Shown: in pieces, positions 46,070 through 56,938 of the stretch
How the letters are laid out: the number at the start of each line of letters is the position of its first letter
Numbering within the stretch: the stretch's first letter is position 1
Assembly: GCF_008728515.1 (NCBI RefSeq)
Contig: NC_044981.1
Span: 128,748,884 to 128,812,883, forward strand
Length of the DNA stretch: 64,000 bases
Direction of reading: 5' to 3'
Source of the DNA: Papio anubis
Taxonomy: Eukaryota; Chordata; Mammalia; Primates; Cercopithecidae
The notes under the pieces: generated by a model
Databases searched by the model: none
The model's input: only the letters and a program-made list of their open reading frames with translations
Told to the model about the DNA's origin: nothing
Position numbers and translations under genes: made by a program

Positions 46070-46528
46070 GAAGAGAGATCTTTTCCAAACTTTTATTTGT
46101 GCACATTCAATTGAAAAAGATAACTTTTACAGGTTCTTTGGTGCCCATATTCAGCATACAAAAATGTAAAAGACTATTCACAAATAAAACACATTAGCTC
46201 AAAATGGAAAAAAATAACAATGACAACAATAAAACAATCTAAGGTAGTGCACACTGTGACAGCTCTGCTTATGGGGACATGAGAATTACTGCGAAAATAA
46301 ATAGAATGTCCTTTTGTAAAAGCAGCAATGTCATGTCTTGTAAACTTCCTTTTATATTACAGCAAGGTTTGGAATAAAATCCAAAGGGACTGGAGCTTAC
46401 ACTGTAGCCGTGAATGAATAAAAGAGTCTATCTCCTCAATTACTGTTGGTCCAGTTTTCCTTTTGAGTCCAATGTGCAGCAGGTTTAAAAGGTGCTCAGT
46501 TAGAGATTCTAACCAATTAAGTGGTGAA
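46070..46528 (-). other. TBPL1: TBPL1 3' UTR (proximal form)
   Basis: Sequence after the TBPL1 stop on the - strand, down to the first AATAAA in that orientation (46092-46097). It is AT-rich and free of repeats. More distal - strand hexamers at 45821-45826, 45320-45325 and 44349-44354 would give longer 3' UTRs, the last one overlapping the SLC2A12 3' UTR. Confidence 0.5.
46092..46097 (-). terminator. TBPL1: Candidate TBPL1 poly(A) signal
   Basis: On the - strand the context reads CACAAATAAAAGTTTGG. It is the first canonical hexamer after the stop codon, about 430 nt downstream. Confidence 0.5.
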
Positions 46529-46608
46529 TTATAAAATTTCTTTCCTGCTTTCAAACACAAATGGGTAAATCTGTTCCACAGCAGTAGCAACAGCCTTTAC
46601 ATTGGGCC
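46529..46608 (-). CDS. TBPL1: TBPL1 last coding exon, codons 161-186 and stop
   Basis: On the - strand, the acceptor TTTATTACAG precedes GGCCCAATG; G from the previous exon completes Gly161. It encodes PNVKAVATAVEQIYPFVF then ESRKEIL, and TAA at 46531-46529. This is the last helix of the second TBP-like repeat plus the short C-terminus. Total coding length over the six exons is exactly 186 codons, the known TBPL1 size. Confidence 0.97.
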
Positions 46609-48261
46609 CTGTAATAAACACAACGGAGGAAGGAGTGAGAAGAGTTGGAAAAGGGAGCACTAGGAAAAACTGATTTTCCAGAATTAAAAATATTCAAGTG
46701 GTATAGAATATCACGTTAACTGTTTAAAAAAAAACTACACATATAATTATACACATAGCCATAATAAGTAAAAATAATACAGATTTTGTTCTGGGCAATT
46801 AAAGGACACATGAAACACAAAATGAGGTTATTCACTTTGTTTTAGGGCACCAGACCGAAAAAAAAAGTATATAAAAAACTGCATACAAACTATCATGGAC
46901 TAATACAAAAAGTACTGTAATATAATATGTACATGAAAGGAAGGAGTAACAAATGGGACTAGATAACAGCTATCCTTTTGATCACTATCATCTGGCTTCT
47001 GGTTAGGCTACAACAGAGGCTCAGGAATATGCAGGAACACAGCAGAGTGAAACAAAGCTGCCACCAAAATGTTGGGAAACCAGAATGCTGTTTTAAAATA
47101 TATGGTTTAAAAATCCCCACAGATTTACCACCACTGGGTATCCACATGTTTATTACCAATCTGGTCATTTCACCCTCAGAGCTTATACAAGTCAATAGAA
47201 AACAAAAAAAGCACAAGGCTACGAGGTGACCATGCATTATGTTAATTCTTGAACAACTTTATAAAAATGTAATCTTTCATTTAAATTGCTAAAAAGAAAC
47301 ATAAAAAAGGACAATGAAAACTATTTTCATAAAATTTATTTTGAATAAAAATGGCTTCACTAATACACACTTACCTCTTTTGAAAGACCCAGGAAACTAA
47401 CAAATCCACCCACTGTAAACACTCTGAAGGTCCTAACCACATCCTATCTTGGTGAGGTCCTTCCTGACTCACTTTACCCCCACCCTGCTATGCTTTGCTC
47501 ATGGGAACCAATTCAATATTACTAACATTTCATAGGATATTCCTGATCTAAGTAAACAATGCATACTACTTAACCACGTCAATTGTCTTCAGTTTATTAT
47601 TGTTTTGTTTAATATCTAGTAACTCAGTAAATACAGAGTTTTACATATGCATTGTTTTACTATATACTTAGTAGAGATAGATCAATAGGCTTTGGGCCTG
47701 CTCAGACATCCAGCCTCCAAAGTGTGGAAACAGAGAACAGAAAGAAGGGAACAAACAGACCTGTCCCCTACCATCCCATATTTAAGATTCAGGTGGGATC
47801 CTGGGAATACGCTTTGAAAGTCCCCAAGGAAGATGGGAAAACCCATGGGATGAGTCAAAACTAAAATTTATTTGTTGAGAGACTAAATTGTTATTTTCCT
47901 CTATGGACTGAATAAAGAAAAAACAAAGCTCAAGGACATTGAAGACATTTTCTTTAATTCTTTTTTGCCTAAGGTTGGGCCTGACTCCCAAGCAACGCCT
48001 CTGCACAATTTATAATCATAGTACCATTAAAATGTCACACAGCATGCTAATGCTACCCTTTGACATGAATGCCTAGTTTTCTGAAACCACCCTTTCTCCA
48101 AATAAAGATGCAAAAGATATAGCAAGATAAACATAACAGGTACCAATTATATTTAATATTTTGCTTATGTAAAACTAAAGTTTATAAAATGAGTTTCTCA
48201 TGAGAATTTTAAATATAAGGTATCATAAATTTACATACTATGGATACATATACCAGAATAT

Positions 48262-48310
48262 ATATACATACACATATATATGTGTGTGTGTGTGTATATA
48301 CATATATAAA
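48262..48310. repeat. (TA)(TG)n microsatellite between an Alu and its target duplication
   Basis: ATATATACATACACATATAT then a TG run and more ATAC/ATAT units. It lies between the left target-duplication copy (48252-48261) and the Alu T-run, so it belongs to the Alu tail rather than to the original locus. Confidence 0.75.
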
Positions 48311-48601
48311 TTTTTCTTTTTTTTTTTTTTGGAGACAGAGTCTCACTCTGTTGCCAGTCTGGAGTGCAGTGGTGTGATCTCAGCTCACTGCAACCTCTGC
48401 CTGCCGGGTTCAAACGATTCTCCTGCCTTGTAGCTGGGACTACAGGTGTGCACTACCACGCCCAGCTAATTTTTTGTATTTTTAGTAGAGACAGGGTTTC
48501 ACCACGTTGGCCAGGATGGTCTTGATCTCATGACCTTGTGATTAGCCCGCCTCAGCCTCCCAAAGTGCTGGGATTACAGACGTGAGCCAATGCACCCGGC
48601 C
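48311..48601 (-). mobile_element. AluS-type element
   Basis: Reverse Alu, slightly shortened (CCTGCCTTGTAGCTGGGACT lacks the CAGCCTCCC stretch), ending AATGCACCCGGCC. The target duplication ACCAGAATAT is at 48252-48261 and 48603-48612. Confidence 0.92.
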
Positions 48602-48930
48602 CACCAGAATATTTTTAAAGCTCCATACTGGAAACTACTCAAATGCCCAATGAGAATGAATGATATATACAACTATACAGAACATAATATAGATGAAACC
48701 CACTAAGATAATGCTGAGTGAAAAAAGACACAAAATAGTACGTGTAACATTTATAAATAGTACAAAAGTAGGTAAAATAAATCTACAGTGTTAGAAGTCA
48801 GGAGACCGGTTCCTCTTAAAGGGCAGAAGTAACTGAAAGGAACAAATCAGACATTATTTCTATCTTGGTATAAGCATCTTGTATCATTCAATCCATAATT
48901 TACAAGTTTGGTTTCAATATCATAGAATAC

Positions 48931-49025
48931 CTGTTACTGTGATACTTCCTGTCGAAAAAATCTGTAACGTAGCTCTTAGAGATTTTATCCGATAGCACAC
49001 AGCAGGATGAAGTTCAGGTTCATAA
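48931..49025 (-). CDS. TBPL1: TBPL1 coding exon, codons 129-161
   Basis: - strand acceptor TTTTGTATAG, donor G|GTATTC. It encodes YEPELHPAVCYRIKSLRATL then QIFSTGSITVTG (split Gly), the beta-sheet core of the second TBP-like repeat; the FSTGSITVTG stretch corresponds to TBP's ..FxSGKxVxTG strand. Splits Ser129 at its start and Gly161 at its end. 95 bp, phase-compatible. Confidence 0.97.
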
Positions 49026-49122
49026 CTATACAAAAGAAGCCACAATTAATATAAATATTTACACCCTGACTAGTAATTTCAAATTTGGTAATGTATCAAG
49101 ATAAATTGCTTCAAAGACTTAC
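49026..49122 (-). other. TBPL1: TBPL1 short intron
   Basis: A 97-bp intron with GTAAGT at 49122 (read on the - strand) and TATAG at 49026. Its small size is close to the lower limit for efficient mammalian splicing. Confidence 0.9.
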
Positions 49123-49226
49123 CTGGCATGAGGTCTATTGTTCTTTGTGAATTCTGGCAAACGGATTTCAAATGGCATGTTACACACTGCCAGAACATTA
49201 ACAACCTTAAAATCTGTAAATATTAC
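49123..49226 (-). CDS. TBPL1: TBPL1 coding exon, codons 95-129
   Basis: - strand acceptor CTCTCCTAAAG and donor AG|GTAAGT. It encodes VIFTDFKVVNVLAVCNMPFE then IRLPEFTKNNRPHA and the first two bases of Ser129. It covers the linker between the two TBP-like repeats and the opening strands of the second repeat (KVVNVLAVCNMPFEIRLPEF, parallel to TBP's KIQNMVGSCDV-type stretch). 104 bp. Confidence 0.97.
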
Positions 49227-50737
49227 CTTTAGGAGAGAAGTAAAACTCAATAAATTTATTTTGAAACAAACAAAAAAATCTGCTCATCATGGCAATCCTT
49301 AATAACCATCAATCCTTAAAACCAAGAGCAAACAAGATAAAACAAAAACATTTTAAGTGTATGTTTAGTACTGTAAGTTATGTAGCATTGAAAGCTTTAA
49401 TTCAATTTTTTAAAAAGCCCAAAAACTTCATTAAAAAAATAAAACCAGAGGTATTTGCATGATTAAAACAGTATGGGTCTTTCTAATCACATGTTTAATT
49501 TCTTAATACTTTTAAGTGAAATATTTAAAACTACTGAGAAAGGACAGAGAATAGTGAGGGAAAAAATTTAAGTCCAGGTCATCCTGCTAGAGTAAAAATG
49601 GAAAACAAGTCACCTTAGAAAGTCAGTAAATACAGAGTGTACACTGGGCTCCAAAAGTCAGATGTTTTTCTCATATGGAATAAGGCAAAATGACATTTCT
49701 GTGATAATATTAGTTAGATGTTTATTTTCTTTCTGGGGATAGAGTGATAAAATTGTTTTTAACTAACTGGGATTTCTCTCAACACTTCTAATGTTACACT
49801 AAAAGAAGTTCCAAGGCCGAAAATAATGCTCTTAACCTTAATAACTTTGGTCACTCCTACCAACATCTTCAACTGTTTCATCTCATCTTTTCAAACATTC
49901 CTCCTAAAACCACAATTTTGGGTAAGCTAACTATCCTTCAACTCAGCCTTGCACACAGCAGTTGCGCAAAGCCAGGAAACTGCAAAGTGGCAGCACTCTC
50001 AAATCACAGTACAACTCAAGACTCTCTCTACTGCCACCCTCCCTCAAGCACCAACCCCCACTCCCCACCAGCCATTCAGTCTCTTCCTATCACCCTCTAC
50101 TTCAGAGAGACTGAGTCATCAGAGGGAAACGTAACTTCCTCTCCCCACTTCTACAAACTTGTCTCAATCCCAAACAGCCTTGCCCTCATCTTCAGGGACC
50201 ATTCCCATCTTTATCTTTCATTTATTCATCATTTGCAAGTGACCTAGCAAGTCCATAATATGTAATCATTTTATTCAAAGGTATATACCTCTATCAAGTT
50301 ATAGTGAGGAGGCTGACATGCCGGTGACAGTCACGTTACATGTGTGAGAGCCTGCCAGCTGGTGTGTCCATGTCAAGGGGCCTCTGCCATTCTCTATTCA
50401 CCACTCTGACCTGGCATTCTTGAGATAACCAAAAACGATTTTGTTTGTGTACATCAGAGGTGAAAAAAAACTTAGAGATGAAAAGGAAATTAACTTGTGA
50501 GGAAACAAGTCTCTTTATGGGAAAGGAATTAGGGAAAAAGCTAGGATCCTTTACAAATCCCCACATGGCCAAATTTTGCTACAAATTTTCACACTGAAGG
50601 GCAGTATTAAAAAGCCTAGAAAAAGTTCAATCATAAGAATAGTATGTATAGTGATTTCTTGAGTCTATTACAATTTTTAATTCTACAAAAATAAATCCTT
50701 AAATATTTATAGTTTAGATACTGTTTGAAAATGTTAC
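49227..50737 (-). other. TBPL1: TBPL1 intron
   Basis: Donor GTAACA (50737) to acceptor CTAAAG (49227) on the - strand. Mostly unique, AT-rich DNA; 49800-50260 is pyrimidine-rich and may be an old L2 5' fragment, but this is weak. No Alu. Confidence 0.88.
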
Positions 50738-50801
50738 CTGAAAACCTAGTTTCTGCAGACTGCGGGCTAAGCGTCTGGCACCAAATTTAGCTTCTTCTTC
50801 A
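50738..50801 (-). CDS. TBPL1: TBPL1 coding exon, codons 73-94
   Basis: - strand acceptor AATACCATAG, donor CAG|GTAACA. T completes Ser73, then EEEAKFGARRLARSLQKLGF and Q. It forms the long amphipathic helix that ends the first TBP-like repeat; the Arg/Lys-rich face matches the convex surface of the saddle where TFIIA and TFIIB contacts occur in the TBP family. 64 bp. Confidence 0.97.
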
Positions 50802-50967
50802 CTATGGTATTAAGGAAAGAAAAAGATTATCAGTTATACAGGAAATAAATTTTATACTGAGGAACACAACAAACTTCACGTATGATTTTGCTGTTAAGTC
50901 TAGGAAAATGTCCGTTCCATGAGGGAAAAAGCAAAAAATAAAAACAAAAAACCCAAGTAGCATTTAC
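50802..50967 (-). other. TBPL1: TBPL1 short intron
   Basis: A 166-bp intron, GTAAAT donor at 50967 and CCATAG acceptor at 50802 on the - strand. Confidence 0.9.
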
Positions 50968-51050
50968 CTTGTTGCTCCAGTGCAAATAATTTTTCCTGAG
51001 GACCAAATTGTAGCTGTAATTCTAGGTTTTCTAAGCTTCATTAATACTTT
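50968..51050 (-). CDS. TBPL1: TBPL1 coding exon, codons 46-73
   Basis: - strand acceptor TTTTTCCCCCAG, donor AG|GTAAAT. It encodes KVLMKLRKPRITATIWSSGK then IICTGAT and two bases of Ser73. It carries beta-strands of the first TBP-like repeat. TBP has phenylalanines in the equivalent DNA-intercalating area; TBPL1 family members lack the TATA-contacting set and do not bind canonical TATA boxes (known of the family). 83 bp. Confidence 0.97.
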
Positions 51051-51324
51051 CTGGGGGAAAAAAAAAATCTGATTACCTCATAAGCATTATTTTTCACTTA
51101 TGGTTCTGTTCTATATAGTCATATTAATGTCCAAATACTACTCTCCAAGCTTATCCAAGACTGCAATAACTGCTCTCCAAATCACCCATTTTGAAATCAA
51201 GTACAATACTGAACACAAAGAACATATTAATCCAAAAAGACATTTAATTAATTAAAAATACAAGGTGTATAGAAATCTCTCACTCTATATACTTGAAATC
51301 AATGTACTCCAAGTACATAAACAA

Positions 51325-51610
51325 TTCAACTCTCATTCCACTCCAGTCACATAACTGGAACTTGCATGGCTCCTCACACACACGAAATCTGTTCATGCCT
51401 CAGAAGCTTTGCAGTAGCTGTTGCTTTCATTTGGAATAGTATCCCCTCAATATTCTCACTTCATTCAGGTCTCTTACCAGATGTCACCTCCTGAAGAGAG
51501 GCCCTCCCTAACCATTTTCCCTGAAACACCCATCACTTCATCGCTTTCTAATTCCTAACTCTGCTTTCTGCTGTTTCATGGTACCCATCACTACTTTATA
51601 TTGTATCCTA
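51325..51610 (+). mobile_element. L2 LINE relic
   Basis: Forward L2: CCACTCCAGTCACATAACTG, CCTCAGAAGCTTTGCAGTAG, TTTGGAATAGTATCCCCTCA, TTCAGGTCTCTTACCAGATG and TCACCTCCTGAAGAGAGGCC. This matches the well-conserved L2 stretch 5' of its end. Confidence 0.8.
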
Positions 51611-52359
51611 GAGTTGAGATGCTTATTACATACTCTAGTTCAATATGGACATCTTGAATAAAGGAGAAATGTTGGAGCTGGAGATGTAATTAGAAATTCA
51701 TTAGCTTTGGAAGGCATTTAAAGCTATGGGTTAGAATGAAATAACTACAGAGTGTGTATCAATAGGTCAAGGACTAAGCTCCAAGAAAATATGCAAATTT
51801 TAATTTTCATTCCAACCATTAATGGAAATATTTGTTAGATGCCCATTCTACGTAAGAAAGACATAAATGCTCACTAACATATAAATGAATCAGATGTTTC
51901 TGCTTAAAATTTTTGTTACATTTTGTGTTCTTCATTCTCTGTCATATGCCATATTATCAAACTAGAAAGCTATTAAATCTGGGCAGACTTAAAATTTACC
52001 AAAGATCAAGATAAAATTTGAACTAAAATACATCATAAAATTTCATATACAAGTGACTGAGAAACACTTGACTGAGTTTATTCCACATTTAATTGTCTCT
52101 CACCGCCACCAGCTTGTCTATCATCTCAGATTTTTCAATTAACCTTCCTTAAAAAAACTATTTCCTTTCCATATGTCATGGTGAAGTACCAAAGCAGTGT
52201 TAGGCATATTCCTCTCTAAACTTTTGAGCAGACATATTGATTACTTTTCTAAAGGAAAGATGGGATTGCTGACAAACTTGAAAATCTTTGTGGGTCACTG
52301 AAAATTTTAATTGAATTTAATTCATCTTTACTTAGTTTCTAGTACTAAGAATTAATGAT

Positions 52360-52657
52360 GGCCAGGCATGGTGGCTCACGCCTATAATCCCAGCACTTTG
52401 GGAGGCTGAGGTGGGTGGATCATGAGGTCAAGAGACTGAGACCATCCTGGCCAACATGGTGAAACCCCATCTCTACTGAAAATACAAAAATTAGCCGGGC
52501 ATGGTGGTGTGCACCTGTAGTCCCAGCTACTCGGGAGGCTGAGGCAGGAGAATTGCTTGAACCCAGGAGGCAGACGTTGCAGTGAGCCGTGATCGTGCCA
52601 CTACACTGCACTCCAGCCTGGCGAAAGAGTGAGACTCCGTCTCACACACACCCAAAA
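52360..52657 (+). mobile_element. AluS-type element
   Basis: Forward Alu from GGCCAGGCATGGTGGCTCAC to a CACACACACCC-modified tail. A perfect 12-bp target duplication, AAGAATTAATGA, at 52347-52358 and 52658-52669. Confidence 0.95.
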
Positions 52658-53159
52658 AAGAATTAATGAAAATTTACATAGGTATCCTGGCACCTAATTT
52701 TTAAAGCTAAACAGAGCCTTGAGATGCATTCTTAATTTTCATAATAAATGTGTAAAATACATATCCATCTCATCAATCTTTGGTTTATAATGATGTCCAA
52801 TGTCTTTTATAATGTTAATCTCAAAACACTAAGGTTTTATTATTACTTATTAATATTCAGGCTTTAAAATATTACAGGTTTATCAAAAACTAAAATTCAA
52901 GATGTCCACGTCAAGATATAAATCATATTATTTTCAGCAGTTTGTTATGAAAGAAAACTATCTACCTTTGTTAAAGAAGAATATGATAATTAAAATACTA
53001 TAAAAATTATATATAAAGGCATCATTCAAATACAATTACATTTTAATAGGTACATGTGAGAATATAAAGGTCCCTTTCTTCAGTTAAAATAAATTGAGAG
53101 AACAATAAAATGTCTCTGTAACCAATGAGTTCTTTGCTGATTCAGGTACCGACACTATG

Positions 53160-53275
53160 TACAAAAGCCTGAACCTCCATGAGAGGAGGGACTGCTTTTA
53201 CAGGGCTCACTTCTATATCCAGGACAACCAGCACATGGTAAGGTGATCATAAATTATCTGTAGAATGAATACATT
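53160..53275 (+). mobile_element. L2 3' end
   Basis: Forward L2 terminus: CTCCATGAGAGGAGGGACTG, CTATATCCAGGACAACCAGC, then AATTATCTGTAGAATGAATA. Confidence 0.65.
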
Positions 53276-53341
53276 TTAGTATCACTCATAGAACTATAAA
53301 ATTAGGCTATGTAGTACAAATACGAAAACTCAAATACTTAC

Positions 53342-53520
53342 TCCAACATCACGTTTATAAATTACATTTGCTCCTTCCAAAGCAATCTTCCTTAAGTTTA
53401 AATGGCATCTTGTTCTAAAAACACAGACTACATTTGTAATTAGAATGTCCAATGCAACATCACTGTCTGCATCCATTGGGGTGGTTTTAAAATTTAGCTT
53501 TCCACCACGAAGATCACATC
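53342..53520 (-). CDS. TBPL1: TBPL1 start-codon exon: 5' leader plus codons 1-45
   Basis: TBPL1 (TLP, TRF2) is a nuclear TBP-related factor that binds TFIIA and TFIIB and supports transcription of TATA-less genes, with a strong role in spermatogenesis. On the - strand the exon follows acceptor TTATTTCTCAG. Its first 44 nt (53520-53477) are leader and the coding part runs 53476-53342, from ATG 53476-53474. It encodes MDADSDVALDILITNVVCVF then RTRCHLNLRKIALEGANVIY and KRDVG, the opening of the first TBP-like repeat. I chose this ATG because it gives the 186-residue family length; an in-frame ATG further upstream (53536) lies in the intron. Start context is CCCCAATGG: no purine at -3, but G at +4. 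An AUG-UGA sits in the leader (53519-53514). Donor GGA|GTAAGT. Confidence 0.97.
53514..53519 (-). promoter_or_regulatory. TBPL1: Start-stop upstream AUG in the TBPL1 leader
   Basis: The exon begins G-ATG-TGA: an AUG followed immediately by a stop, 38 nt before the main ATG. Such minimal upstream elements can hold scanning ribosomes in other genes. It is present in mRNA only if this 3' splice site is used, and its -3 base comes from the upstream exon, which is not in the window. Confidence 0.6.
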
Positions 53521-53661
53521 CTGAGAAATAAAACAAAATAAAGTCATTAAACTTAAATGTTCTGTTAATTCACTTTTCACAAACAATCTTGAAATTGAAA
53601 TGTAAAAAATGAATCTATATTATTTATTTTTCAAATGTTACTAGAATCAAATTATGTCCCT

Positions 53662-53977
53662 GGCTGGGCACAGTAGCCCCCGTCTGTGATCCCAGCACTT
53701 TGGGAGGCCAAGGTGGTTAGATCATCTGAGGTCAGGAGTTCGAGACTAGACTGGCCAACATAGTGAAACCTGGTCTCTACTAAAAACACAAAAATTAGCT
53801 GGGCATGGTGGTGCACGTCTGTAATACCAGCAACTAGAGAGGCTGAGGCGGGAGAATCACTTGAAACCGGGAGGCGGAGGTTGCAGTGAGCCGAGATCGC
53901 ATCACTGCATTCCGACCTGGGCGACAGAATGAGACTTGGTCAAAACAAACAAACATTAACAAACAAACCAACCAACC
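53662..53977 (+). mobile_element. Alu element
   Basis: Forward Alu, GGCTGGGCACAGTAGCCCCC to a CAAAC/CCAA tail. The flanks AAATTATGTCC (53649-53659) and AAATCATGTCC (53978-53988) form a target duplication with one difference. Confidence 0.93.
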
Positions 53978-54374
53978 AAATCATGTCCTTTCTTCTCTTC
54001 ACTTAAAATGTCATTTTTTAAAAAACTAACATGACATCTAATATACTTCAAAATCTAGGCCTAACTCATTCCTTGAATTAAAAAGTAGCTTTTACTTGCC
54101 AGGAGCTTGCCAGATTCATCTCCTGCTATTCCCCTCTACAAACACTATGTTCCAGGTGTACCACAGTAATGACAACTCCCCAAACGCGCCACATTCAAGG
54201 GTTGGATTCTGGCCCCAATGTCTAACCCTTAGTGGCATATAACCCATCTCATGCAACTTGCTGGCACTATAAAAAAATATGGCATACTTCTATTTCAAGC
54301 AGAGTAACTGACTTAAATTTAAAGCAGCAAAAATATGAATAACATTTACTAACAGAATTTTCTCATTACTAACC

Positions 54375-54490
54375 ATTCATTCATTATTTTCTTTCTGAAC
54401 ACCTCTAGACTGAAGATAACGGAGGCAAAAAAATGATTAAGGCAAAGTCTTTTGTCCTCAAGGAGTTTGCAAACTTGGGTGTACAGGAGG
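54375..54490 (-). mobile_element. L2 3' end
   Basis: Reverse L2 terminus: CCATTCATTCATTATTTTCT, TCTGAACACCTCTAGACTGA, then TTTTGTCCTCAAGGAGTTTG. Confidence 0.6.
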
Positions 54491-55164
54491 AGCTCTATCA
54501 AATACTTTGCATAATACCATTTTTATCAAGATCAGAATCTCCCAACATATATTTGCCCAGACTCTTATGATTTACACAAACAAGCCCCAGTTTTTACTTA
54601 GTATGTGACCCATGACCTAGATAAAAAAATTCTCTCTTTGTGTTTTCACACGTCAAAAAATAAACAGGCAATTTGGCTTAACTCACAAAAAGATCAGAAA
54701 ATGGTAAAAACATACTATAGTTGTCTTTAAAGTTCCTTGCAGCCACAATGTAAAAAACTAGTATTCTTTATAATAAGGGTTCGTAATATGTAACTAAAAC
54801 AGTGAAGGGGCCAAGAGTCTATATAAAGAAGGTCTTGTTTCTCTGCCTTTCAGTTTCTGAGAGAACACAGTGGCAAACCAGACCAAGACTTCTGACACCT
54901 CTATGGGACCATATGGCATTCAATTCTGTGTATCAATTTTACCTCAACTTCATTATATTTTTTCACTCTTATATTCCCATATTCCCTTCAATCTGTGTAT
55001 CTTTTTGTTTTTCTGTTCTTTGTACATGTTTGAGCTACCTCAAATAATTTTTATGTATGAGGAGTGAGGCAGGGGTGACAGCAGGAACTGATGGATAGAT
55101 ATATAGGCAGACAGATTAAAAAGCAGAGGCACAGGGCCAGTTTATTACCATTGGTCTTAAGCAT

Positions 55165-55375
55165 GCGCAATGTCTGACTCACCACTTACTAGCTATTAGA
55201 ACTTGGGCAAGTTATGTAACCTGTGTCTCAGTGTTCTCATATGTAACATGGAATAGATCATGCCTACCACAGAGCAGGGCTGTGAAAATTATATAATGTA
55301 TGAAAAGTACTTAGTATATATATCTAGGATATTGTAACAGTAAATGATAGTAAGTATTGATGAAATAAGTTCAAA
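55165..55375 (+). mobile_element. MIR element
   Basis: Forward MIR: GACTCACCACTTACTAGCTA, AACTTGGGCAAGTTATGTAA, CTGTGTCTCAGTGTTCTCAT, then AAAAGTACTTAGTATATA. Confidence 0.78.
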
Positions 55376-56656
55376 TCAACAGGCAGATCAGAGGATTTCT
55401 TCTGATCATGGGAAGTAATCACTACTTCCCATGATTACATTAGAGCCCAGTTCCTAAGCCATCTGGACAGCAGCAGGTTTTCTGCTAGGCTCCTGGCTGC
55501 TTACCCCAACATCCATTCCACCCTGCCTTCATAATGACCACAGCTCAGATGTTTAGCTGGGTACAATGTGGCAGAAATAAAATACTATAGACGTCAAGCT
55601 CCCTGGCAACAACTGGTATAGCCAACTGGCCACCTGAATATGTTCTGGTCAATGAGACATAAAATAAAATTGTTATGTACCTTCTGGGAAGTCTACTTAC
55701 AGCAACTAACTAAGCCAGCAAGGGCTCCTTTGCCTTTCTGCCCTTTTTCATTCTTGCTGTCTAGAGGTTGGATGTGAGAGCTAGAGTTCAAGTAGCCAAT
55801 TTTGCACCACGAGGCAATGATGACGACGATGGTAGAACAACAAGATAGAAGCAGCCTGGGCCCCTGACGCTGTGAATCTCCTTATTCTCCCTGTTCTTCT
55901 TAATTCTAGACCTCATGAGGATGAGAGAAAAATTAGTTTCCCTCATGCTGGATTTCTGTGATACACAGCCAAACCTAATCCTAACTGTTGCACATCCCTT
56001 AAGGATAAGCTACCACAAAGCAACTACTTAAGAAGAAACCTCATGCGAATCAACTATCAAATTTACTATTTTACTTGTTTTTATATAAACAGGAGAAAAC
56101 AAATGGACTGAGATTTACTACTTTTGAGTTCTACTCTACTCTGAATTTACTATTTTGAGTTCCACCTGAAGGGACAACACTAAGGACGATATAAGTAAAA
56201 CTAAGTCAAGAAAAAAAGGGTAAAGCAAATCTGTGTGAATGCAAAAAAGGAGCCTTGAAATTAATTCAAAATTGATGATTTTTCAGCATTTCAGCAACTT
56301 GAATTTTAAAAATAAGGTCATGGGAATAGTTCATCATAAGTTACTAAGTATTCATATTTTATAATATGAGTAACCTGACAAGCAGGCTCAGAAAAGATTG
56401 CTTTAATAAGAAGTTTTCAATTAAAGATGCAATATAAAAAGTCAACACTTTTTTAAAAGAGGCAACCCACATGAGAGACCACATTTTTCGAAGCATGAAA
56501 AAAGGCCCACTTGCAATCAGTTCATCTGTCTTGCAGAACAAGAGAACAGAACTGGATATTAACAAAGATTTAGTTTTTAAAGCTAAACATATTATATCCC
56601 TTTTCAATAGGATAATTAGAATGACAGCCCAATGAAACAGACAAATCTCAATTTCT

Positions 56657-56938
56657 CTTTTTTTTTTTTTTTTTTTTGAGACCAAGTCTCACTCTGTCGC
56701 CCAGGCTGGAGTGCTGTGACACAATTTTGGCTCACTGCAACCTCCGCCTCCTGGGTTCAAGCAATTCTCTGCCTCAGCCTCAGGTGCCCTCCACCATGCC
56801 CAGCTAATTTTTGTACTTTTAGTAGAGACAGGGTTTCACCATCTTGGCCAGGTTGCTCTTGAACTCTTGACCTCGTGAGCTACCCGCCTCGGTCTCCCAA
56901 AGCGCTGGGATTACAGGAGTGAGTCACCGCACCAGGCT
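56657..56938 (-). mobile_element. AluS-type element with internal deletion
   Basis: Reverse Alu, T-run to CACCGCACCAGGCT. GCCTCAGCCTCAGGTGCCCT shows a deletion in the middle of the left arm. The perfect 17-bp target duplication GACAAATCTCAATTTCT is at 56640-56656 and 56939-56955. Confidence 0.95.

Larger units (their letters stand above)
46609..48930 (-). other. TBPL1: TBPL1 last intron
   Basis: Between the exons at 48931-49025 and 46529-46608; donor GTATTC on the - strand, which departs from the GTAAGT consensus after GT. It holds one Alu (48311-48601) with an adjoining TA/TG microsatellite. Nothing else recognisable in 46610-48240. Confidence 0.9.
51051..53341 (-). other. TBPL1: TBPL1 intron after the start-codon exon
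   Basis: Donor GTAAGT (53341) to acceptor CCCCCAG (51051) on the - strand. It contains an L2 (51325-51610), an Alu (52360-52657) and an L2 3' end (53160-53275). I see nothing recognisable in 51611-52345 and 52670-53155. Confidence 0.9.

Noticed and set aside
49800..50260. Possible L2 5' fragment or small gene (frame 49918-50247 +)
   Set aside because: Pyrimidine-rich with only vague L2 likeness, and antisense to TBPL1 within its intron; not enough to call either.
53477..53536. In-frame ATG at 53536 upstream of the TBPL1 start
   Set aside because: It lies on the intron side of the acceptor TTTCTCAG (AG at 53522-53521), so it is not in the mRNA; the 186-residue family length starts at 53476.
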